From Flavobacterium ginsengisoli (lineage in GTDB: Bacteria > Bacteroidota > Bacteroidia > Flavobacteriales > Flavobacteriaceae), in NCBI RefSeq assembly GCF_029625315.1, contig NZ_CP121110.1:2285501-2349500 (forward strand): a stretch of 64,000 nucleotides of DNA. Direction: 5' to 3'. A program made the translations under genes and the position numbers. The notes below the pieces were generated by a model. The model worked only from the letters and a program-made list of their open reading frames with translations, did no database searches and had not been told where the DNA came from. Shown piece by piece: positions 19,606 through 28,264 of the stretch; position 1 is the first letter of the stretch; each line of letters starts with the position of its first letter.

Positions 19606-21285
19606 ATGAGCACAAATCACAACCGAATAAAAGTATCTGATTTAGAAACCAATCAACAAGATAAAATTTTAAGCACAAACTCCAGCGGCGAGCTGGAGTT
19701 TCGTGATATTAACAGCATCAAAACCGATAGCTATAATGGATTAGACTACAGCGAAGAAGGAAAAGCTCTGGACGCTAGACAGGGAAAAGTTTTAAAGGGC
19801 TTGATAGACAATATTAAAGACACTCTCAAAACTTATTTTGACACCATCTACTTAGGAATTTCTAACGATCAAAATGTTTTGGGAATTAAAACATTTCTTA
19901 ATGGTAAATTAGGCTTAAGAAATGCTGCAAATACTTTTACCTCTTTTTTTGCAAATTCTAATACTGCTTCGAGAACTTATACTCTACAAAATAGAAACGG
20001 AACTTTGTTAGACAATACTGATTTATCAACTATCAATTCTTCATTAGCGACCAAACAATCTGTTTTTACAGGAATTACAAATTATATTCCTAAGTCTTTA
20101 AGTGCAACAACATTAGGTTCTAGCAGATTAATCGATAATGGTATTTCTTTTGGAATAGGAACATCTAAAATCCCAACTAAGGATATTACATTAGGAAATC
20201 AATCAACAAAAGAAATTGGTATAGAGCAAAGCACAAACCAAAGTTCAGGTGCAGATTTAACTATTTCAGCTGGAAGAACAATTAATTATGGAATTGATAA
20301 CGATTTTGTCTCTTTAAATAATCCAAAAGCTACAAATTATGGGATGGCAGTAGATTTACATGGCAACTTATATTTCGTGGGAAATCAAATATGGATCAGA
20401 TACTTTGACACAAGTACATTTGTAAATGTTGGATTACTAGGTACTCAAGCTGCCCATGGAGGAATTTGTTTTACTCCATCTGGCACATCTTATATTGGTT
20501 CTTCAAACGGAAATGTATATCGCCGACTCGTTGGAGAATCTACATATTCAGTTTTCGCATCTAATTTAGGAGATATCAGAGGCTTAGCTTGTGCACCAAA
20601 TGGAGATGTTTATTTGGCGAATAGAACCCAAATATACAAAATGGCCTCTGGGACCGATGTTTTTTTATCCTGTAATCAAACCATAAGGTCATGGTGGGGA
20701 TTATGTGTTTCTCCAAACGGAGATGTTTATTGTTGTGAGGATTGGGGTAATGTATATATACAAATTAATGGAAGTACAACATTTGTTCCAGTAGCTTCTG
20801 GAAATTTCCGATCAATGTGCGCTTCTCCAAATGGTGATATTTATGGAGCAACAGAGTTTGGACTAATATACAAGAGGACTTCTGGTTCTGGACCATTCAT
20901 TCTTCAAAATGCTCCTACCGGCGGATGGAGAGCAATGGCTGCCGATGCTAAGGGAAATATATATGCAGGTCTTAGCAATGGCGAGATATACGTTCAAATA
21001 AATGATAATCTAGGAGCACCTGATTTACATGGAGGAGCTCTTAATTTTAAGGCAGGCAGTGGTAAAGGAATAGGTCAATCAAGAATTAATTTTATTACAG
21101 GCCAAAAAACAACTTCAGGAACTGATATGCAAATTGAAACGGTTAGAGCATATATAGATGAAAATGGATATATGATTTGGGCAAAAATGCCTACATATCC
21201 AGATAATGCTTCAGCAATTGCAGGAGGCCTTCCAATTGGGTGCGAATACAAGACTTCTAATGGAGACCGCAAAATAGTTTATTAA
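19606..21285 (+). CDS. Tail-fibre-like protein, array member 3 (beta-propeller-like)
   Basis: This 559-aa protein has the shared N-terminus and the EGKALDARQGKVL module. Residues ~240-470 contain repeated blades with an APNGDVY / SPNGDVY / SPNGDIY / DAKGNIY motif about every 40 residues, typical of NHL-like or Kelch-like beta-propellers. The C-terminus (~530-559: YPDNASAIAGGLPIGCEY... KIVY) resembles tail-fibre C-termini common in Bacteroidota phages. The propeller would be the binding head; its ligand cannot be told from sequence. It lies 8 bases after member 2 and 12 before member 4. Confidence 0.7.
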   Translation: MSTNHNRIKVSDLETNQQDKILSTNSSGELEFRDINSIKTDSYNGLDYSEEGKALDARQGKVLKGLIDNIKDTLKTYFDTIYLGISNDQNVLGIKTFLNGKLGLRNAANTFTSFFANSNTASRTYTLQNRNGTLLDNTDLSTINSSLATKQSVFTGITNYIPKSLSATTLGSSRLIDNGISFGIGTSKIPTKDITLGNQSTKEIGIEQSTNQSSGADLTISAGRTINYGIDNDFVSLNNPKATNYGMAVDLHGNLYFVGNQIWIRYFDTSTFVNVGLLGTQAAHGGICFTPSGTSYIGSSNGNVYRRLVGESTYSVFASNLGDIRGLACAPNGDVYLANRTQIYKMASGTDVFLSCNQTIRSWWGLCVSPNGDVYCCEDWGNVYIQINGSTTFVPVASGNFRSMCASPNGDIYGATEFGLIYKRTSGSGPFILQNAPTGGWRAMAADAKGNIYAGLSNGEIYVQINDNLGAPDLHGGALNFKAGSGKGIGQSRINFITGQKTTSGTDMQIETVRAYIDENGYMIWAKMPTYPDNASAIAGGLPIGCEYKTSNGDRKIVY

Positions 21286-21297
21286 AAAAGTATAAAA

Positions 21298-21762
21298 ATG
21301 AACACAAATTACAACAGAATAAAAGTATCTGATTTAGAGACAAATCAGCCAAATAAAACTTTGGTTACCAATGAAAAAGGCGAATTAACTTTTAATGAAA
21401 TACCTGAAAAAACCTTTAAAACAATCAATGGAGAATCAATTTTAGGAAGTGGAAATATCGACTTATCAAACAAACAAGATATTTCCAATCAAATTAATGT
21501 AACATTACCAGCCACTGTTCAAGATACGTGGCATGGGAAAACAGTCAAATTTACTGGTACAGGAACATTAATAATACCTAATTCGTTTATTAACTCAGGA
21601 ATGTGTTTTGAAGGAATTACAAAAGCTGGCACATCATTAAACTGGTCTATTACTGCTCCAAAAACATTTGAATTTGGAACACCTCCTACAGTAATTGAAA
21701 AACAGATATTCACATTTATGCAAAATGAGGGCCAGCATTCAATAATGATTTTAGGACTTTAA
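21298..21762 (+). CDS. Short tail-fibre-like protein, array member 4
   Basis: This 154-aa protein has the shared N-terminus (residues 1-35), then SGNIDLSNKQDISNQ and one small beta domain (~75-154). The next gene starts only 2 bases after its stop and lacks the shared N-terminus. Member 4 may therefore supply the attachment part and the 929-aa LRR protein the tip of a two-protein fibre. That pairing is inference from spacing. Confidence 0.6.
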   Translation: MNTNYNRIKVSDLETNQPNKTLVTNEKGELTFNEIPEKTFKTINGESILGSGNIDLSNKQDISNQINVTLPATVQDTWHGKTVKFTGTGTLIIPNSFINSGMCFEGITKAGTSLNWSITAPKTFEFGTPPTVIEKQIFTFMQNEGQHSIMILGL

Positions 21763-21764
21763 TT

Positions 21765-24554
21765 ATGGGATTACGAAAAACAATATTTGGAAGAGTAAAA
21801 TCAAAACCTAATACTTTTATAGGAGGTATTGCAGGGACAATAAACACGCCTGCATTGTTAGCCACAAAAATAGGTGTATCTGCCAGCCAAATTAAAGACT
21901 TTAAAGTGATTGGTAATGATATTCAATTTAAAATAAACATCATTTATCAAATACCTTCTAATGCTTTTAGTGGAAATACTAATATTACGTATTTTAACGA
22001 TTCAGAAGGATTTGTAAATTCAATAGGAACAAGATCATTCTATAACTGCACTTCCCTATCAGATTTTATAGCAAACAATGTAGAATCAATAGCTGGTACA
22101 GCTTTCTACAATTGCACATCGATAACAAGCTATAGCTTCCCTAAAGTTACGACTATTGACAGTGTGCAAAGTGGTACACTGCTTGGCACATTTTGGGGCA
22201 ATACCTCTCTACTGACTTTCTCTGCTCCGCTGCTTACCAGCATTACAGGAACCGGAAAATGTTTTGAGGGTGCAAGCAAAATGACAACCTTCTATGCTCC
22301 AAATTTAGAAGGCGACATTCCTGGAGCAAGCTTTAATCTATGCACAGCATTAAATGAATTTACAGTAGGCCCGATTACAAGCATAGGTGGCGGATGCTTT
22401 TATGATTGCTCTTCTCTGACTTCTCTGACTTTCAATAGCCTGGATACATTAACAGGAGTAAACGCATTTAGAAACTGTTCAGGCTTAAAATATTTTTCAG
22501 CAAACAGCCTAAAAGATATTCCCACCGGAACTTTTACGGGCTGCATCAGCTTGGAAAATGTTTATATAGCCTCATCCGAATCTATTCCTTCCAGCTGCTT
22601 TGCCAGTTTTTCCAAACTGAAAAGCATAGACATTTCATCGGTCAAAACAATAGCCAGCGGAGCTTTCAGCAACTGCACTTCCCTATTGGATTTTAATGCA
22701 GACAATGTAGAATCGATAGCAGGTACGGCTTTCTACAATTGCACATCGATAACAGGCTATAGCTTCCCTAAAGTTACGACTATTGAAAGTGTATCAAATG
22801 GTGGGCTGATAGGCACATTCAAAAACAACACCTCTCTGCTAACCTTCCATGCTCCGCTGCTCACCAGCATGACAGGAACAGGAAAATGCTTTGAGAGCGC
22901 AAGCAAAATGACAGCATTCTATGCTCCAAATTTAGCAGGCAGCATTCCTGGAGCAAGCTTTAATCAATGCGCAGCATTAAATGAATTTACAGTCGGTCCG
23001 ATTACAAGCATAGGCGGCGGATGCTTTTCTGATTGCTCTTCTCTGACTTCTCTGACTTTCAATAGCCTGGATACATTAACAGGAGTAAACACATTTAGCA
23101 ACTGTTCAAGCTTAAAATATTTTTCAGCAAACAGCCTAAAAGATATTCCCACCGGAACTTTTACGGGCTGCATCAGCTTAGAAAATGTTTATATAGCCTC
23201 ATCCATATCTATTCCTGCCAGCTGCTTTGCCAATTTTTCCAAACTGAAAAACATAGACATTTCATCGGTTAAAACAATAGCCAGCGGAGCTTTCAGCAAC
23301 TGCACTTCCCTATTGGATTTTAATGCAGACAATGTAGAATCGATAGCGGGTACGGCTTTCTACAATTGCACATCGATAACAGACTATAGCTTCCCTAAAG
23401 TTATGACGATTGACAGTGTATCAAATGGTGGGCTGATAGGCACATTCAAAAACAACACCTCTCTGCTAACCTTCCATGCTCCGCTGCTCACCAGCATGAC
23501 AGGAACAGGAAAATGCTTTGAGAGCGCAAGCAAAATGACAGCATTCTATGCTCCAAATTTAGCAGGCAACATTCCTGGAGCAAGCTTTAATCAATGCGCA
23601 GCATTAAATGAATTTACAGTAGGCCCGATTACAAGCATAGGCGGCGGATGCTTTTATGATTGCTCTTCTCTGACTTCTCTGACTTTCAATAGCCTGGATA
23701 CATTAACAGGAGTAAACACATTTAGCAACTGTTCAAGCTTAAAATATTTTTCAGCAAACAGCCTAAAAGATATTCCCACCGGAACTTTTACGGGCTGCAT
23801 CAGCTTAGAAAATGTTTATATAGCCTCATCCATATCTATTCCTGCCAGCTGCTTTGCCAATTTTTCCAAACTGAAAAACATAGAAATTTCATCGGTCAAA
23901 ACAATAGCCAGCGGAGCTTTCAGCAACTGCACTTCCCTATTGGATTTTAATGCAGACAATGTAGAATCGATAGCAGGTACGGCTTTCTACAATTGCACAT
24001 CGATAACAGGCTATAGCTTCCCTAAAGTTACGACTATTGAAAGTGTATCAAATGGTGGACTGATAGGCACATTCAAAAACAACACCTCTCTGCTGACCTT
24101 CCATGCTCCGCTGCTTACCAGCATGACAGGAACAGGAAAATGCTTTGAGAGCGCAAGCAAAATGACAGCATTCTATGCTCCAAATTTAGCAGGCAACATT
24201 CCTGGAGCAAGCTTTAATCAATGCGTAGCATTAAATGAATTTACAGTCGGTCCAATTACAAGCATAGGCGGAGGATGCTTTTATGATTGCTCTTCTCTGA
24301 CTTCTTTAATTCTTAATCATGTAACGTCAATTGGAACAAATGCCTTTTATAATTGTACTGGCATTAATAATATAAGTCTTCGAGCTTTAACTATCTGTGG
24401 TGATACCATAACAAACAACAATGTATTTTTTGGAATCAAATTGGGTTGTAATATAACTGTACCTGTCGCCTTACAGACCGTAAACGCAGGAGCACCAGAT
24501 GGTGATTTGGTTTATGCTCAAACTTCTAGAAATGCAATTATAAATTATATATAA
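21765..24554 (+). CDS. BspA-type leucine-rich-repeat protein made of 209-residue near-identical repeats
   Basis: This 929-aa protein has no signal peptide. After ~95 residues it is a BspA/LRR_5-type solenoid: each ~23-residue turn contains F-x-N/D-C-x-S/A-L (FYNCTSI, FSNCSSL, FTGCISL). On top of this runs a higher-order repeat of 209 residues (627 bp), starting near 22054, 22681, 23308 and 23935 and breaking off near 24300. Copies 2-4 are almost identical in DNA and copy 1 has diverged. BspA-type LRRs are usually adhesive. Finding one without a secretion signal among fibre genes is unusual and suggests it rides on a particle. Its C/G-rich third positions (CTG, AGC) differ by eye from its neighbours, hinting at a separate origin. 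Confidence 0.75.
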   Translation: MGLRKTIFGRVKSKPNTFIGGIAGTINTPALLATKIGVSASQIKDFKVIGNDIQFKINIIYQIPSNAFSGNTNITYFNDSEGFVNSIGTRSFYNCTSLSDFIANNVESIAGTAFYNCTSITSYSFPKVTTIDSVQSGTLLGTFWGNTSLLTFSAPLLTSITGTGKCFEGASKMTTFYAPNLEGDIPGASFNLCTALNEFTVGPITSIGGGCFYDCSSLTSLTFNSLDTLTGVNAFRNCSGLKYFSANSLKDIPTGTFTGCISLENVYIASSESIPSSCFASFSKLKSIDISSVKTIASGAFSNCTSLLDFNADNVESIAGTAFYNCTSITGYSFPKVTTIESVSNGGLIGTFKNNTSLLTFHAPLLTSMTGTGKCFESASKMTAFYAPNLAGSIPGASFNQCAALNEFTVGPITSIGGGCFSDCSSLTSLTFNSLDTLTGVNTFSNCSSLKYFSANSLKDIPTGTFTGCISLENVYIASSISIPASCFANFSKLKNIDISSVKTIASGAFSNCTSLLDFNADNVESIAGTAFYNCTSITDYSFPKVMTIDSVSNGGLIGTFKNNTSLLTFHAPLLTSMTGTGKCFESASKMTAFYAPNLAGNIPGASFNQCAALNEFTVGPITSIGGGCFYDCSSLTSLTFNSLDTLTGVNTFSNCSSLKYFSANSLKDIPTGTFTGCISLENVYIASSISIPASCFANFSKLKNIEISSVKTIASGAFSNCTSLLDFNADNVESIAGTAFYNCTSITGYSFPKVTTIESVSNGGLIGTFKNNTSLLTFHAPLLTSMTGTGKCFESASKMTAFYAPNLAGNIPGASFNQCVALNEFTVGPITSIGGGCFYDCSSLTSLILNHVTSIGTNAFYNCTGINNISLRALTICGDTITNNNVFFGIKLGCNITVPVALQTVNAGAPDGDLVYAQTSRNAIINYI
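22054..24303 (+). repeat. 627-bp tandem repeat, about 3.6 copies, in frame
   Basis: The string CCCTAT that opens each unit recurs at 22054, 22681, 23308 and 23935, exactly 627 bp apart. Units 2, 3 and 4 differ at only a few bases, for example GGCTATAGC against GACTATAGC and AGACATTTC against AGAAATTTC. The period is a multiple of three, so copies can be gained or lost without breaking the gene. Copy number in an assembly of such repeats can be wrong. Confidence 0.85.
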
Positions 24555-24787
24555 AAACAAACTATTCTAATTTGATGATAATTAAATCTTCTTTAGATTG
24601 TGATGTTGACGATTCTTATAAAGAAACAAATGTTTTTCTCTTTACTAGCAACTTAAAGAAAAAGCACTCAAAATATAAAAATGATGGGGAAGCTAACAAA
24701 ATTTGATAGTTTATATAGATAATTAAAATAAAAACATAATGCACAATAGATAAAAGCCTTTCGATTCTAATGACTCTCATTTCTTAG

Positions 24788-24822
24788 AATTCTTAAGATG
24801 TTATTTTAACATCTTAAGAATT
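24788..24822. terminator. Palindromic hairpin in the 24555-24904 gap
   Basis: Perfect 16-base arms (AATTCTTAAGATGTTA and its complement) around TTT. It is A/T-rich and symmetrical, so it may end transcription of the LRR gene or simply be a hairpin. The rest of the 350-bp gap shows no convincing open frame and no clear promoter box; the next fibre gene starts at 24905. Confidence 0.55.
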
Positions 24823-24904
24823 TAAACCTCGACTGAAATTTGACCATGTTTTATTCAAAAATAAAAAATAACAAGCATTAATAACAATTACAAATCAAAG
24901 TTAA

Positions 24905-25894
24905 ATGAGCACAAATTATAATAGAATAAAAGTCGCCGATTTAGAGACAAATCAGCCTGATAAAATTTTAAAAACAAACGAAAATGGAGAACTAGAGTTC
25001 AGTGATATCTCTGAAAAAGAATCTGATCCTGTTTCCGCAACAACTGCTGGTATTGTTAACAATACTGCCTTACAAGAATTAGGAGGTGCAGATAAGACAA
25101 TTAATGGCATTAGGATAGGAATGGGTGGAGGTAATCTAACCCAAAATACGGCTCTTGGACGAAATACACTACTTTATAATACAACTGGAGAATATAATAC
25201 TGGCCTAGCAAGAAATACTTTAGTTTTTAATACCACGGGATCTTATAATACAGGGGTCGGTAGCGGTGCTTTGAATGTAAATACAACCGGACAGCGAAAT
25301 ACAGCCATAGGGTCTAGAGCCTTAAGTCGTAATACAACGGGATCATTTAATACAGTTCTAGGAGAAGGCGCAGGAACACTTCAAACTACAGCCAATAATA
25401 ACATTTTATTTGGATTTCAAGCTGGTAGAGCAATTACTACAGGAAGTAATAATCTATTGATAGAAAATACAATTAATGATGGCGTGACAACCGGAAATAA
25501 AAACATAATACTAAATCCTTTAAGTACAGGCGTTACTGGCATTCATGCCGGAAATAATAATACCTTGATTGGAGGACTAATTAGTTTAACTGATCTCAGT
25601 GATCATATAATTATTGCCACAGGAACTGGAGCTATGGGGTTTATTAGTGACAATACAGGTTTAACACGAGTCCCTAGACAGACCAATGCTTTAATAGCAG
25701 GTGACACAACAGGAAAAGCTATAATCACAAAAGAGTATCTAGCTACTAGTTTACCTTCCTTGACAACAACAAATGTTGCTCCATCTTCTGCCACAGCAAC
25801 AGGGGTTAAAGGAGATATTAGAATAGACAATGATTATGTTTATATTTGTGTAAATACCAACACTTGGAAAAGAAGTGCATTAACAACTTGGTAG
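24905..25894 (+). CDS. Tail-fibre-like protein, array member 5 (YadA-like beta-roll)
   Basis: This 329-aa protein has the shared N-terminus (residues 1-35). Residues ~75-180 are repeats of about 15 residues with the pattern NTxxGxxALxxNTTGxxNT (for example NTTGSYNTGVGSGALNVN), which resembles the left-handed beta-roll of YadA-like trimeric adhesin heads. The C-terminus ends DYVYICVNTNTWKRSALTTW, a tail-fibre-like end. Trimeric fibre architecture is inferred. It is the last + strand gene of the array and faces dsbD across a hairpin. Confidence 0.7.
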   Translation: MSTNYNRIKVADLETNQPDKILKTNENGELEFSDISEKESDPVSATTAGIVNNTALQELGGADKTINGIRIGMGGGNLTQNTALGRNTLLYNTTGEYNTGLARNTLVFNTTGSYNTGVGSGALNVNTTGQRNTAIGSRALSRNTTGSFNTVLGEGAGTLQTTANNNILFGFQAGRAITTGSNNLLIENTINDGVTTGNKNIILNPLSTGVTGIHAGNNNTLIGGLISLTDLSDHIIIATGTGAMGFISDNTGLTRVPRQTNALIAGDTTGKAIITKEYLATSLPSLTTTNVAPSSATATGVKGDIRIDNDYVYICVNTNTWKRSALTTW

Positions 25895-25936
25895 ATTAAA
25901 CAACTATTTTTAAAACTTAAAAACAAATCTAAAATC

Positions 25937-25980
25937 AAAGCCAGCATCAGATAACAAAAAAGTCGCCTTATGCTGGCTTT
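25937..25980. terminator. Hairpin between the fibre array and dsbD
   Basis: An 11-bp stem (AAAGCCAGCAT and its complement) with a 22-base loop lies between two convergent genes. T-rich stretches on both sides make it a plausible bidirectional terminator that insulates the array from dsbD. Confidence 0.6.
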
Positions 25981-26033
25981 ATTATTAGAAAATAAATGAA
26001 AAGATTATGCAAAAGCAATCTTTTTAAAAATAT

Positions 26034-28043
26034 TTACTTCTTAAACTTCCCAATTCCACTCTGCAACCATCCATAATACTCCTCAATATTCGGATTATAA
26101 GCTGACGGCTCTGTCAAGTTCACACTATTATGATCTACAATTACATAAAACGGCTGCGCATTTGCCTTGTAAGTTTTAATCTGTAAATCGCTCCATTTAT
26201 TGCCGATTGTTTTAATCTTTTTTCCTGTTGTTTCAGAAATGTATTGTTCGGTTTCTGGAAGCTCTTTTTTATCATCAACATACAATGAAATCAAAACCAC
26301 ATCGTTATTTAAAACACCTAAAACTTTAGGATCTGACCAAACTAACTCTTCCATTTTTCGGCAGTTTACACAAGCATAACCTGTGAAATCTATTAAAACT
26401 GGTTTTCCAACTTTTTTAGCATATTCCATTCCTTTATTATAATCATGAAATGTAATAATATTTTGCGGGCCGTGCTCTGCTCCTTCTGGCAACGAACCTG
26501 TAGTTTTTAACTCGGAATTGCCCGAAACTCCCAATCTGTTTGGTGATTCGCTGTATTGCATTGGTGGAGGAAATCCGCTAATTAATTTTAATGGAGCGCC
26601 CCAAAGTCCTGGAATCAGATAAATCGTAAAACTTAAAACAATCAATCCAAAACCTAATCTTCCAACTGAAATATGATTTAAAGGAGAATCATGTGGCAAC
26701 GTAATTTTTCCGAATAAATAAAAAGCCAGCATTCCGAAAACAGCAATCCAAATGGCAAGGAAAACTTCTCTTTCTAACCAATGCAATTGCAGAACCAAAT
26801 CGGCATTTGATAAAAATTTGAAAGCCAAAGCCAGTTCCAGAAATCCTAAAACCACTTTTACCGTATTCAGCCACCCGCCCGATTTTGGCAAAGCGTTTAA
26901 CCAACCTGGAAAAGTCGCAAATAATGAAAACGGAAGCGCAATGGCAATCGAGAAACCTAACATTCCAACAATTGGTGCAATTCCGCCTTTTGAAGCCGCT
27001 TCAACAAGTAGTGTTCCAACAATTGGTCCTGTGCACGAAAATGATACAACCGCTAAAGCCAAAGCCATAAAGAAAATCCCAATTAGCCCACCTCTATCGG
27101 CTTGCGAATCTACTTTGTTGGCTAATGAACTTGGCAGTACAATTTCGAAAGCTCCCAAAAAAGAACAAGCAAAAACAACCAATAAAATAAAGAAAATCAG
27201 ATTAAACCAAACATTGGTTGAAAGTGCATTCAATGAATCGGCACCAAAAACTGCTGTTACGATTGAACCCAATAAAACATAAATAATTACGATTGAAATT
27301 CCGTAAATCAGGGCATTTTTAATTCCTGCCGCTTTGCTTTTACTTTGTTTGGTAAAAAAACTTACCGTCATCGGAATCATTGGAAAAACACAAGGCGTCA
27401 ACAATGCGGCAAATCCAGATAAAAATGCTAAAATAAAAATCGTCAGCAATCCTCTAGATTCGGTTTTCTTTGATGAGCTGGCAATTTCTTGTTTTGATTT
27501 TTTTTCTTCTGTCTGAGAAACAGATTTTTCTTCTTTAGTTACAGAATCATTTTTTACGACTGCAGTTTCTTCGGCACAAGCCAATTTCTTTTCTTTCGGA
27601 ATTTTAAAAGTTAATTCTTCTGTAGAAGGTGGCAAGCAATTACTATCGTCGCAAACCATAAAATCGACCTCGGCAGCAACATCTGAAATATCGTCTGAAA
27701 TGAATTTGATTTTTTGCGTGAAAAGTGCTTTATCTTCAAAATATTTAATTTTCATATCGAAGATTTTATCAACTGTTTCGTGTCCTTTATCTTCGGTTGT
27801 TTTTCCGATTAATTCGATTTTTTTAGGCTGATTTTTAAAAGTAAAAGCCGTTGGCGAAGGCCCGCCTTCTTCGATATATTGTCCGTATAAATGCCAGCCA
27901 GATTGTATTTTCGCCTGAGCTTTTAAAATATATTCTTTATCTGAAATTTTTTCTACAGTTGTCGTCCATTTTACCGGATTATACATTTGCCCGAACATGG
28001 AAAACGAGATCAATAACAGAAATGCAATTATGGTATTTTTCAT
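26034..28043 (-). CDS. dsbD: Thiol:disulfide interchange protein DsbD
   Basis: This 669-aa inner-membrane protein moves electrons from cytoplasmic thioredoxin to periplasmic thiol proteins. It has a signal peptide (residues 1-19), an N-terminal periplasmic domain with the CDDSNC cysteine pair (~130-135), and a CcdA-like membrane domain from ~200 with TPCVFPMIP (~215) and the partner cysteine in SCTGPIVG. A C-terminal thioredoxin domain carries YACVNCRK (~560). All three redox pairs are present and the length is normal. The neighbouring TlpA-like proteins with WCGPC motifs are plausible clients. A strong terminator sits just upstream, so it has its own promoter. Confidence 0.93.
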   Translation of the reverse strand: MKNTIIAFLLLISFSMFGQMYNPVKWTTTVEKISDKEYILKAQAKIQSGWHLYGQYIEEGGPSPTAFTFKNQPKKIELIGKTTEDKGHETVDKIFDMKIKYFEDKALFTQKIKFISDDISDVAAEVDFMVCDDSNCLPPSTEELTFKIPKEKKLACAEETAVVKNDSVTKEEKSVSQTEEKKSKQEIASSSKKTESRGLLTIFILAFLSGFAALLTPCVFPMIPMTVSFFTKQSKSKAAGIKNALIYGISIVIIYVLLGSIVTAVFGADSLNALSTNVWFNLIFFILLVVFACSFLGAFEIVLPSSLANKVDSQADRGGLIGIFFMALALAVVSFSCTGPIVGTLLVEAASKGGIAPIVGMLGFSIAIALPFSLFATFPGWLNALPKSGGWLNTVKVVLGFLELALAFKFLSNADLVLQLHWLEREVFLAIWIAVFGMLAFYLFGKITLPHDSPLNHISVGRLGFGLIVLSFTIYLIPGLWGAPLKLISGFPPPMQYSESPNRLGVSGNSELKTTGSLPEGAEHGPQNIITFHDYNKGMEYAKKVGKPVLIDFTGYACVNCRKMEELVWSDPKVLGVLNNDVVLISLYVDDKKELPETEQYISETTGKKIKTIGNKWSDLQIKTYKANAQPFYVIVDHNSVNLTEPSAYNPNIEEYYGWLQSGIGKFKK

Positions 28044-28069
28044 TTGTTTTTGGTTTAATTTTTTGAAAA

Positions 28070-28098
28070 AAAAGAGCTGTCGGCAAAACAGCTCTTTT
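28070..28098 (-). terminator. Rho-independent terminator of the M16 peptidase gene
   Basis: On the - strand an 11-bp stem (AAAAGAGCTGT and its complement) with a 7-base loop is followed by eight T. It lies between the M16 peptidase gene and the dsbD start. Confidence 0.8.
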
Positions 28099-28205
28099 GG
28101 TCTTTCACCGAAAATGGCTTACTAATTCAGATTCTAAAATGAAATAATGAAAGACGACTATTAAAAATTGTTGATTTTAGATTGCAGATTTTAGATTTAG
28201 TGACA

Positions 28206-28238
28206 AACTTTGTCAAAGTTTAAAACTTTGACAAAGTT
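28206..28238. repeat. 33-bp intergenic palindrome, copy 1
   Basis: The left half is AACTTTGTCAAAGTTT and the right half its complement around one central base; each half is itself palindromic. Identical copies lie at 31087-31119 and 42808-42840, and a half copy near 32322. All are in gaps beside - strand genes. It looks like a REP/MITE-type dispersed element. Confidence 0.8.
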
Positions 28239-28264
28239 GAATTATCGAGACTGAATACTAAAAA

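Noticed and set aside
22054..24303. Regular repeats that might be a CRISPR array
   Set aside because: Units are 627 bp, in frame and coding; there are no short repeats with unique spacers.
256..25894. Diversity-generating retroelement behind the fibre variability
   Set aside because: No reverse transcriptase, template repeat or adenine-biased variable repeat was seen; variation is by whole-module exchange.
256..25894. Complete prophage
   Set aside because: No integrase, terminase, portal, capsid, holin or attachment-site pair is visible in the window.
26752..27282. 176-codon open frame on + opposite dsbD
   Set aside because: It mirrors the low-complexity coding of dsbD, has no family features and lies wholly inside a clear conserved gene.
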